From positions 1 to 12,677 of the forward strand of contig CAZLZI010000026.1 of NCBI GenBank assembly GCA_964563965.1: DNA of 12,677 bases, in the 5' to 3' direction. The stretch's first letter is position 1. Each line of letters opens with the position of its first letter. The notes beneath the pieces are model-generated. The model saw only the letters and a program-made list of their open reading frames with translations. It had not been told where the DNA came from and ran no database searches. This DNA is from CAZCAQ01 sp964563965 (lineage in GTDB: Bacteria; Patescibacteriota; WWE3; UBA101185; UBA10185). This document shows, piece after piece, positions 1 to 6,086 of this stretch. Made by a program: the position numbers and the translations under genes.

Positions 1-203
1 TGAGTATGTTGAAGCTAACATAAAAGTGTTACCTATGTCCCCTGCCTGTACATTACTTGCATTGGGTTGTTTTATACTGTATCATGTATCAGTTGATTAA
101 AGCCATTAAAGCTTTTGTATAAAGATAGAATTAGTCTATTCCAAGTCTATATTCTCCTCATTATTAATACTTAAAGCGTTTTTGTGCTTTAGAAAGAATT
201 AAA

Positions 204-1481
204 ATGAGACAAAGAAATAGCTTTGGATCTAGCACATCAAGATCCCAAAATACAGGTAGTTCAAGGTTTAGCGGCCCTAGACGTAGTTCAAGTAGTAGCT
301 ACGGACGTAGTGGTGGGTTTAATAGAGGTCCTAGATCTCAGGGAAGAAGAAAACCATACGTTTGGTCAGAAATTGATCTAATCAGAGCAATTGAATATGC
401 AAACAGCGCTCCTGAACAACTTCCACAAGACGCTTATCAAACAGCAAACACTTTTCAAACTTTTGGGTTAGAGAAACAGCTGGTAGATAATATACTTAGA
501 AAAGGGTACACAGTACCTTCTCCTATTCAAGATCAAGCAATCCCTCACATTATAAATGGTAAAGATATTATCGGCATTGCAAATACAGGTACAGGTAAAA
601 CTGCTGCATTTTTAATACCTTTAATAAACAAAGTCGCAAAAGACAGAAGAGAAAAAGTCTTAATCGTAACCCCAACAAGAGAATTAGCTGAACAAATCAA
701 TTCTGAATTCTTAGCTTTTACAAGCGGACTTAGAATGTATTCCACATTAATTATTGGTGGCAAAAACATGCGAGCACAGGTTTCAAGGTTAAGGATGAAT
801 CCTAACTTTGTAATCGGTACCCCAGGAAGAATTAAAGACCTAGTACAGCGAAGAGCTCTTAATCTCAATGAATTTGCAAATGTTGTATTAGATGAAACAG
901 ATCGAATGGTCGACATCGGCTTTCTTACAGAAATAAAGTATTTTATCTCCCTTCTACCAAAAGTAAGACAGTCTCTGTTTTTTTCAGCTACTGTATCCAA
1001 AAAAGTTGAAGAAATAATACACTCATTTGTTAGTGATCCTGTAACCATCAGTGTTAAGAAAACCGACTCACTTTCTAATATTAGACAGGATCTTATTCGT
1101 GTACCACAATCAAAAACAAAATTTGATTTACTTCATGAAATCTTATCTACGCAGGAATTTGAGAAAGTTATTGTTTTTGGCAATACTAAATGGAAAGTTC
1201 AGCAAATTGCTGATGAGCTAAATACCAAAGGACACAATGCCGAAGCTATACATGGAGATAAAAGACAAAATCAAAGACAAGCAACACTTCAGAAATTTAA
1301 GAACAATCAAATTAAAGTGTTATTAGCAACAGATGTTGCAGCGCGTGGACTTGATATTAGTAATGTATCTCACGTAATAAACTTTGAACTTCCCAATTCC
1401 TATGAAGACTATATTCACAGAATTGGCAGAACCGGTAGAGCAGATAAGTCTGGTGTGGCCTTAACTTTTGTTTCCAACTAG
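204..1481 (+). CDS. DEAD-box ATP-dependent RNA helicase (motif II is DETD)
   Basis: The protein (425 aa) should unwind short RNA duplexes using ATP, acting in the cytoplasm in ribosome assembly or RNA turnover. All helicase motifs appear in order: Q-motif region (about residues 86-114, ending PSPIQDQAIP), motif I NTGTGKT (127-133), Ia PTRELAEQ (157-164), TPGR (206-209), motif II DETD (230-233), SAT (261-263), VFGNT (324-328), ATDVAARGLD (375-384) and HRIGRTGR (405-412). Motif II reads DETD instead of DEAD. The first 50 residues are a disordered Ser/Gly/Arg tail, probably RNA-binding, placed N-terminally; the protein stops right after the second RecA domain with no C-terminal tail. The start is the first ATG in the open frame; there is no clear Shine-Dalgarno sequence, and a TAGAAA box lies 8 nt upstream. 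The family is certain; the exact orthologue (RhlE, CsdA or DbpA type) is not determined. Confidence 0.95.
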   Translation: MRQRNSFGSSTSRSQNTGSSRFSGPRRSSSSSYGRSGGFNRGPRSQGRRKPYVWSEIDLIRAIEYANSAPEQLPQDAYQTANTFQTFGLEKQLVDNILRKGYTVPSPIQDQAIPHIINGKDIIGIANTGTGKTAAFLIPLINKVAKDRREKVLIVTPTRELAEQINSEFLAFTSGLRMYSTLIIGGKNMRAQVSRLRMNPNFVIGTPGRIKDLVQRRALNLNEFANVVLDETDRMVDIGFLTEIKYFISLLPKVRQSLFFSATVSKKVEEIIHSFVSDPVTISVKKTDSLSNIRQDLIRVPQSKTKFDLLHEILSTQEFEKVIVFGNTKWKVQQIADELNTKGHNAEAIHGDKRQNQRQATLQKFKNNQIKVLLATDVAARGLDISNVSHVINFELPNSYEDYIHRIGRTGRADKSGVALTFVSN

Positions 1482-1550
1482 TGTTAACAAACTGCATCAC
1501 CTATGGTGTAAGTGCTAAACTATATTCTGTTGATGATTTCACCAATCTAA

Positions 1551-2234
1551 ATGGACTATACAATCTTATATTCCAAAGCACGTAAAACTATAACGCTATC
1601 GATTAATCCAAATGGTACAATAGTAATTCGTGCCCCTCAAAACACATCAGCTAACTATATCGACGCACTGGTTGAAAAGAAAAGCAGGTGGATTGAGAAT
1701 AAGCTCGCATATTATAAGAAGTTATCTAAACCAGCAAAGAAAACCTATACTGAGGGGGACAGCCACCTACTCTTTGGCAAAACTTATAGACTCACCCTTT
1801 ATGAGAATACAACACAAAGCGTTGAGGTGTTACCTGATGCTTTGCAAGTTAATACCAAGCACATAGATGATCATTTGGCAGTCAAAAAGGCACTAAGTGA
1901 ATTTTATTTGGCAACTGCCCAGGACTATTTATCAAAAAGAGCAGGAGAGTTATTCACTATCTTTAATCATTACAGTCTTCCAGATCCTCCTGTACATATA
2001 CTCAAGATGAAAGGGAAATGGGGGTTGTGTACTGCAAGGAATGAAATAAAACTAAATCGTGATCTGATAAAAGTTCCTAAAGACTGCATCGATTATGTTA
2101 TCTTTCATGAATTCTGCCATCTGCTTGAAAAGAATCATCAACAAGGTTTCTATAAGCTTCTCTCAAGGTATGTAAGTAATTGGAAGCTACTGCGTAAACA
2201 GCTCCAAGATTACGGTATTGCTACCCTTGATTAA
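1551..2234 (+). CDS. YgjP-like (DUF45/M48-type) zinc metal-dependent hydrolase
   Basis: Predicted cytoplasmic zinc metallopeptidase of the YgjP/DUF45 group, related to SprT/WLM-type proteases; its substrate is not known. The N-terminal half shows the family's beta-rich segment (SKARKTITLSI at 8-18, RAP at 27-29, WIENKL at 47-52). The C-terminal half has the variant WGLC (157-160; the family usually has WGSC) and the zinc site HEFCH (186-190) with a further His at 196 (NHQQGF), the third expected ligand. The length of 227 aa is normal for the family. It follows the helicase by 69 nt, in which a TATATT box lies 24 nt before the ATG; no Shine-Dalgarno sequence is seen. Its stop is separated by 1 nt from the stop of the convergent TyrA-PheA gene, so the two transcripts probably overlap. 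Confidence 0.88.
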   Translation: MDYTILYSKARKTITLSINPNGTIVIRAPQNTSANYIDALVEKKSRWIENKLAYYKKLSKPAKKTYTEGDSHLLFGKTYRLTLYENTTQSVEVLPDALQVNTKHIDDHLAVKKALSEFYLATAQDYLSKRAGELFTIFNHYSLPDPPVHILKMKGKWGLCTARNEIKLNRDLIKVPKDCIDYVIFHEFCHLLEKNHQQGFYKLLSRYVSNWKLLRKQLQDYGIATLD

Positions 2235-2235
2235 G

Positions 2236-3537
2236 TTATCTTTTTACCAATAAAAAAGTAGTTCTATTATCTTCTCTATCTTGTAAATTCGAATCTATAA
2301 TATCAAATGCGTAGAGCTCTGCAAGTACTCTTGGTCCTAGAATAGCATGCTCATGAGATAGCTTCTTAACATGTAATGCCTGTGCAGCTTTTGCTGTATC
2401 TATAAGATCGCCACCTCCGCTTATCTTCGCTAGTCTTGGATACTTTGTTGATAAATTTTCTTCACATTGCTTTAAAACTTGAGGATGTGCAATGATTTTT
2501 GTAATCTGATCGGTAGTTACATCCCTGCGTTTCATTAGAAAGTGCCTGATATTAAGAGTGATTTGAGTAACAATTTCGAATTTGTAATCTCCTAGCACCT
2601 CTATTGTTTCATCGACAATACCACCAAGTGTATTACTTACTGCAAATAGTCCAAAATCAATAGTTCCTTTCGAAAGACTATCCAAGACATTTTTTGTTGT
2701 GTACAAATATTTGATTTTAAACGGAATGCTTTTATCAATGTGAGAAAGTAATGCTTCTTCGTTAAATGATCCCTTGCCACCTTGTATTCCATATACAGTA
2801 TAGTTATCGCTTACGCGTGTTGGTAATAGTTTCTTAAATAGTGTTTCGTAAGACTTACCAAGCTTTATGCGCATGTCACTTGTGTAGGGATTGTATGTTT
2901 GTAAATCATAGAATAATTCAAAAGAATCGTTACATGTTTGTTCCATAATGTCCTTTAGCTTACGTGCACCTAGTGTATCAATCGGAGTAGACTCAAATTC
3001 AAAGTTTTGTAACACTCTTCCTAAAAAGTGGACAATTCCTTGACTGTTTGCAGCCAACTTATCGTGTTGATGGGGTGTGAGCTCAACAACTCTTAGCTGT
3101 TTGGTAGTAAAATAATTTGTCCAAAAGGCATATGTTGTAGGGTTAGAACTTAAGTTATGCATGACAATGGTAAGATGCTTAAAACCATCTTGTGTACTAT
3201 CCGGACCAAACATTGGATGTGTAAGTATGACTTCGGTGTCTTTACATTTACTAAGGATCTTTGCAGGATACGCTTTGACGGAAAGTGTATCTATCACAAC
3301 TTTATTTTTAAGCTTGATCCCAGCGTCTTTGATAAAGTTTTCGAGCTGGTTGATAGGGATACATAAAAATAACACTTGCGCTTCTAAAATTGCTGCAAGT
3401 GTAGTTACTTTGCTATCTTCTTGCACAGTACTTAATAGCTGCGTATCTTTATCAAAGATAAGTATCTCAAAATCATCTTTTAATAATTTGTATAAGGTTT
3501 TGCCAAACCTACCATAACCTATGATACCGATTCTCAT
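2236..3537 (-). CDS. Prephenate dehydrogenase-prephenate dehydratase fusion (TyrA-PheA), no ACT domain
   Basis: A bifunctional enzyme of tyrosine and phenylalanine synthesis. The N-terminal part (about 1-240) is a NAD(P)-dependent prephenate dehydrogenase: Rossmann loop GIIGYGRFG (4-12), THPMFGP (106-112) with the family's catalytic His, and the helical dimerisation region after about 150. The C-terminal part (about 247-433) is a prephenate dehydratase: GSFNE (256-260), SNTLGGIVDET (301-311, replacing the usual ENS-type segment), HPQVLKQC (351-358), DTAKAAQ (380-386) and NRTTF (424-428), where most homologues have TRF. The protein ends five residues after TTF, so the ACT domain that normally gives Phe feedback inhibition is missing, and no chorismate mutase domain is present. 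The start is supported by a GAAAGGA Shine-Dalgarno sequence and by ATGA overlap with the DAHP synthase stop, implying translational coupling. Its mutase partner must be encoded elsewhere. Confidence 0.9.
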   Translation of the reverse strand: MRIGIIGYGRFGKTLYKLLKDDFEILIFDKDTQLLSTVQEDSKVTTLAAILEAQVLFLCIPINQLENFIKDAGIKLKNKVVIDTLSVKAYPAKILSKCKDTEVILTHPMFGPDSTQDGFKHLTIVMHNLSSNPTTYAFWTNYFTTKQLRVVELTPHQHDKLAANSQGIVHFLGRVLQNFEFESTPIDTLGARKLKDIMEQTCNDSFELFYDLQTYNPYTSDMRIKLGKSYETLFKKLLPTRVSDNYTVYGIQGGKGSFNEEALLSHIDKSIPFKIKYLYTTKNVLDSLSKGTIDFGLFAVSNTLGGIVDETIEVLGDYKFEIVTQITLNIRHFLMKRRDVTTDQITKIIAHPQVLKQCEENLSTKYPRLAKISGGGDLIDTAKAAQALHVKKLSHEHAILGPRVLAELYAFDIIDSNLQDREDNRTTFLLVKR

Positions 3538-4442
3538 AATCTTCCTTTCGCAAAGTCCTGCGGACTAATTAACTTTCTAAACTTTGACAACTCTTGTACT
3601 AAATAGTGTACTTCAGCATGAGTGATATGTTGATCTGTATCTGTTTTTGAAGTACCTACTTCGATTAATAAGCCATCATATAAATAGGTGTGCTCATGTT
3701 TTAACTGCATGGCAGTCATTGTTTCTGTTACTATCTTGTGTCTTAGCTTTGGTCCTAGTGCATGACTTGGGTCATAAAAGAGTTTTGTTTGTGTTGCAGT
3801 TTTAGTATTTGCAGCGATTAGATGAATTGGCATATTTCTATACTCTGTTTGTTCATGTGTGTTAAACCCACGGTGGATAAGATAAACATCATTTGTAGCA
3901 TGTTTAGCATAACTGACAAGTCCTGCCCAAGTTTTTTCGATGGAAGTGTAATTATGTTGATCTTGTGACATAGGTCCTGTCCATTTACCGTTTTTGATAC
4001 CAAGCTTCCAATTATTTTGTTTGGCAAAAAGAGCTGTGTCTAGAATTTGCCAGCCAAGCTGATTTACAGAAGGATTCCAAATCAGTAACCTGTCTTTTAT
4101 TCCAACTAAGTGAGGCAATTGTATTAATGGATTCATGATTTCAGTGGCAACAACTAAGTCAGTGTGTTCCATTATCTGTTTAATGAACTTTACACTTGGT
4201 GGGGTCTTGAAAGAATCATGTGACATCCCTGCTAAATACTTAGTTACATTATGCATATACGTTTCAAAATCAATACCCATAGCGGAATTTGCTGATACTG
4301 AGCTTCGTGATTTAAGACCTACAATGCGTGTTCCTGCAATTACTTTAGTATTGTTAAGTCGTATGTTATCCAACGCAACTATTTCACTAATATTATTTTC
4401 ATCGACAGAACAAGGCCCTGCAATGATTGCCAGTTTAGACAT
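3534..4442 (-). CDS. Class I (AroA-beta/KDOPS-like) DAHP synthase
   Basis: Predicted 3-deoxy-D-arabino-heptulosonate 7-phosphate synthase, condensing phosphoenolpyruvate and erythrose 4-phosphate, the entry to the shikimate pathway. Visible motifs: IAGPCS (7-12) with the metal-binding Cys11, GLKSRSS (42-48) in the phosphate-binding region, LIHRGF (188-193), YDPSHALG (223-230) with His227, DGLLIEV (256-262) with Glu261, and a downstream Asp (about 270) that would complete the Cys/His/Glu/Asp metal set. The 302-aa length fits a catalytic core alone: there is no ACT or ferredoxin-like regulatory extension and no fused chorismate mutase. The start has a GAAAGG Shine-Dalgarno sequence 7 nt upstream and overlaps the PfkB-like gene by 8 nt. 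Location in an operon with TyrA-PheA, behind an aromatic-codon attenuator, supports DAHP rather than KDO8P or sialic acid synthesis. Confidence 0.85.
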   Translation of the reverse strand: MSKLAIIAGPCSVDENNISEIVALDNIRLNNTKVIAGTRIVGLKSRSSVSANSAMGIDFETYMHNVTKYLAGMSHDSFKTPPSVKFIKQIMEHTDLVVATEIMNPLIQLPHLVGIKDRLLIWNPSVNQLGWQILDTALFAKQNNWKLGIKNGKWTGPMSQDQHNYTSIEKTWAGLVSYAKHATNDVYLIHRGFNTHEQTEYRNMPIHLIAANTKTATQTKLFYDPSHALGPKLRHKIVTETMTAMQLKHEHTYLYDGLLIEVGTSKTDTDQHITHAEVHYLVQELSKFRKLISPQDFAKGRL

Positions 4443-5337
4443 GATGAACCCTTTCTAGTAACTGCGCAAACGATAGCTTGCCTACTCTACTTTGCTTCGC
4501 TGTTTTAGAGAAAATCTCTATTTCGTCAGCAGTGGGTATTGCGGATGCGTTACCCACTTTAGTGCAATGGAGCGCAGCAACTAGATTGGCATATCTTATA
4601 CACCTTTTTATATTCCATTTCTTCAAAACAGCATATGCGAATGCACCTCGATAAATATCCCCAGCACCAAGCACATCTTTCACTTGTATTGCGTAAGCAG
4701 GTTCATGGCTTAATTTATCATCCTGGAGAAAGTACGTTCCATTATTGCCTGCTGTCACTATTAGCTCCCCAAGTGAAACCTTTTGTGTTAGTTGGGCGCA
4801 TAGCTCTATTGGTACAATTGGATAGGTTGAGTTTTTAATTAACTTGAGTGTACATTCAGATAGCTCGGTAGAAGGGTCTGTAATTATTTTGGTCTTGGCT
4901 TGTTTGTGTTTTAAAACATAGTCGAAAGCAACAGGCTCGTGCCGATCGAAAAGAATTAGGTCGGCCTTTTCGATTAAGTGTAAAGGTATATGTGTAAGCT
5001 TTTTATGTTGTGCAGTGCTTTTTATAATAGTTCTTGAACCGTTTAGAGTGTTGGTGAGTACTGTATTTATCTTAGTTACTTGTTCTCGATTTACTGATAG
5101 CTTTATCCTTTCCTCTGTAAGAGTTTTTCTTATATCTTCACCCTCTTTATCGTTCCCAAGAGATGTGACTAACGTGCATGTTGCTCCAAGTCTTGCGAGC
5201 AAAATAAGTGCTATGGGTACAGGGCCTCCAACAGACACATGTTCTTCACATGCCTTAACTTTAGTGCCTTCTTTGGCGTAGCCATTAATAGTTATTGATT
5301 TGTCTAGTACTGTTTCACCTATGCCTACTATATTCAT
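4435..5337 (-). CDS. PfkB-family (ribokinase-like) sugar kinase, first structural gene of the aromatic operon
   Basis: A ribokinase-fold kinase transferring phosphate from ATP to a sugar-like hydroxyl; the substrate cannot be read from sequence. From the ATG, the 300-aa protein has the N-terminal GIGE start, the substrate-side SVGGP (35-39) followed by ALILLARLGA, VTAGNNG (194-200) and the C-terminal DVLGAGD (221-227) containing the catalytic base Asp227. The threonines common in the DTTGAGD form are replaced by V and L. An in-frame TTG at 5346 would add three residues, but the ATG at 5337 begins the family's normal first strand, so it is preferred. The gene starts just downstream of an intrinsic terminator with a Phe/Tyr/Trp leader peptide, and overlaps the DAHP synthase by 8 nt. 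Context suggests a role linked to aromatic synthesis, perhaps sugar-phosphate supply or a non-homologous shikimate kinase; this is inference. Confidence 0.85.
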   Translation of the reverse strand: MNIVGIGETVLDKSITINGYAKEGTKVKACEEHVSVGGPVPIALILLARLGATCTLVTSLGNDKEGEDIRKTLTEERIKLSVNREQVTKINTVLTNTLNGSRTIIKSTAQHKKLTHIPLHLIEKADLILFDRHEPVAFDYVLKHKQAKTKIITDPSTELSECTLKLIKNSTYPIVPIELCAQLTQKVSLGELIVTAGNNGTYFLQDDKLSHEPAYAIQVKDVLGAGDIYRGAFAYAVLKKWNIKRCIRYANLVAALHCTKVGNASAIPTADEIEIFSKTAKQSRVGKLSFAQLLERVHHV

Positions 5338-5346
5338 TTTTTGCAA

Positions 5347-5404
5347 TAAAAAAAACCGCCTGTGTGGCGGTATTAACCTGAAATACGATTCTAGAACAGG
5401 CCAA
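5347..5404 (-). promoter_or_regulatory. Attenuator RNA: competing pairings upstream of and within the terminator
   Basis: Exact complements visible in the leader RNA (minus strand): GAACAG at 5465-5460 with CUGUUC at 5399-5394; GCCUGU at 5401-5396 with ACAGGC at 5363-5358, which lies in the terminator loop and 3' arm; AGAACCGC at 5425-5418 with GCGGUUUU at 5359-5352 (one G.U), again taking the terminator 3' arm; and a 9-bp local hairpin AUUGGCCUG (5405-5397) with CAGGUUAAU (5380-5372, two G.U). The first two share the segment 5401-5394 and are mutually exclusive, and two of the set would prevent the terminator from folding. A ribosome finishing at the UAA (5407-5405) would cover the shared segment. 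No folding energies were calculated; which pairing is the true antiterminator is inference. Confidence 0.65.
5348..5371 (-). terminator. Intrinsic terminator acting as attenuator ahead of the aromatic operon
   Basis: On the minus strand ACCGCC (5371-5366), loop ACACA, GGCGGT (5360-5355) forms a perfect 6-bp stem, followed at once by seven more T before an A at 5347. The T-run ends 10 nt before the pfkB-like ATG. Lying downstream of an aromatic-rich leader ORF and upstream of the structural genes, it is positioned as the terminator of an attenuator. It is also the only terminator seen after the Nudix gene, so it could end that transcript too. Confidence 0.88.
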
Positions 5405-5467
5405 TTACACGCCTATAGCGGTTCTCCAAAAATAAAAATAAAATGTGTTGGACGTGACTCTGTTCAT
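5405..5467 (-). CDS. Aromatic leader peptide (attenuator sensor) containing FYFYFW
   Basis: A 20-codon ORF on the minus strand, ATG at 5467-5465 to TAA at 5407-5405. Codons 9-14 (5443-5426) are TTT TAT TTT TAT TTT TGG, giving six aromatic residues in a row that cover Phe, Tyr and Trp. Its position, promoter-proximal and followed by alternative RNA pairings and an intrinsic terminator before an aromatic biosynthesis operon, is that of pheL/trpL-type leader peptides: a shortage of charged aromatic tRNAs would stall the ribosome here and favour read-through. An in-frame ATG at 5473-5471 overlaps the Nudix stop as TAATG and would allow a 22-residue form coupled to Nudix translation. No Shine-Dalgarno sequence is visible, consistent with a leaderless start from the promoter at 5475-5502. 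The peptide itself probably has no other function. Confidence 0.88.
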   Translation of the reverse strand: MNRVTSNTFYFYFWRTAIGV

Positions 5468-5472
5468 TAACA

Positions 5473-5976
5473 TTAGTTTACACAATATGCTTCAGCTGTC
5501 AATTGTTCCCAATGCTGTTTAAGAAAGTCTTTGTGGAAAGCAATAGTGTCCTTTGGACAGCTCTCAAAAAAAGTTCCATCCTGCAAAGGTTTGACATCAC
5601 TGACACTACACTTACAAAAGATCGATACCGGAGCGCCATAGGGATGTCTATTTTCCCATGCACTTGCATGTACTACTTGCGTAAAAGTACAATCACTACC
5701 TAATTCTTTTAATGCAATGCGTGAGCATGCATCAGGTATACTTTCTGTATACCCCATAAAGCCTCCTGGAATATGCCAACCGTTCCAATCTTCATCTTGT
5801 CTATATGTAAGTAAAACTCTACGTTTGTTATCTACAAGAATAACTTCAACCACTGGAAGTGAAACAAACGCATTAAGTGCTTTGAATAGTTTAAGGGGTA
5901 CTTTTGGTAACAGGACATTGTCTTGTTTTGCAATTTGCATGTATGTTATTAGAGTATCGAGTTGCTCTTCCGTCAT
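5473..5976 (-). CDS. Nudix hydrolase, possibly GDP-mannose mannosyl hydrolase-like
   Basis: A 167-aa Nudix-fold hydrolase. After a helical N-terminus (about 1-35), the core has VEVILVDNKRRVLLTYR and WHIPGG leading into the Nudix box. The box is degenerate: GFMGYTE supplies the G-x5-E part, but the usual REUXEE reads RIALKE, so only the last Glu of that segment remains. GDP-mannose mannosyl hydrolases (Gmm/WcaH) have a similar altered box (R-L-T-M-A-E-L-G), so a nucleotide-sugar substrate is plausible, but this is not proven. The ATG at 5976 has no Shine-Dalgarno sequence; a TAAACT box ends 6 nt upstream. It lies upstream of the aromatic attenuator, and its stop overlaps an alternative leader-peptide ATG (TAATG), so some transcripts may run on. 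It is divergent from purA. Confidence 0.87.
   Translation of the reverse strand: MTEEQLDTLITYMQIAKQDNVLLPKVPLKLFKALNAFVSLPVVEVILVDNKRRVLLTYRQDEDWNGWHIPGGFMGYTESIPDACSRIALKELGSDCTFTQVVHASAWENRHPYGAPVSIFCKCSVSDVKPLQDGTFFESCPKDTIAFHKDFLKQHWEQLTAEAYCVN
5475..5502 (-). promoter_or_regulatory. Promoter of the attenuated aromatic operon, inside the 3' end of the Nudix gene
   Basis: On the minus strand a perfect TTGACA (5502-5497) is separated by 16 nt from TAAACT (5480-5475). A start about 7 nt downstream of the -10 box falls at or within a few nt of the leader-peptide ATG at 5467, so the RNA would be leaderless. The -35 box and spacer lie within Nudix coding sequence. Confidence 0.6.
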
Positions 5977-6017
5977 AAATTAAGTTTAAGTCAAGCCGAC
6001 TAAATAAAATAGTACTA

Positions 6018-6041
6018 ATAACACGAAATAAAAAGTGTTAT
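6018..6041. repeat. Inverted repeat overlapping the purA -10 box (candidate operator)
   Basis: ATAACAC (6018-6024) and GTGTTAT (6035-6041) are perfect 7-bp inverted arms 10 nt apart, with half-site centres 17 nt apart. The right arm enters the purA -10 box. The region separates the divergent Nudix and purA genes. Such placement suits a dimeric repressor, but no regulator is identified, and short AT-rich repeats can arise by chance. Confidence 0.35.
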
Positions 6042-6044
6042 ACT
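6036..6044 (+). promoter_or_regulatory. Extended -10 promoter of purA-purB
   Basis: TG-T-TATACT forms an extended -10 element with five of six matches to TATAAT. No good -35 box is present 16-18 nt upstream, as is common with extended -10 promoters. A start near 6051 gives a leader of about 36 nt before the purA ATG. Confidence 0.5.
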
Positions 6045-6086
6045 CGTTTTGTCTTCTAGAGTAATTAATTTTCACTGCCAAGTAAA

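Noticed and set aside
2..100. Open frame running in from the left edge (33 codons including stop, hydrophobic end, with an SPAC motif recalling the C-terminal region of MurD)
   Set aside because: Too short, no convincing continuation of the MurD pattern without assuming frameshifts, and a random open frame of this size is common. No gene is claimed in 1-203.
1498..1508. Small palindrome CACC-TAT-GGTG between helicase and YgjP-like gene
   Set aside because: Only 4-bp arms and no T-run follows, so it is neither a terminator nor a supported operator.
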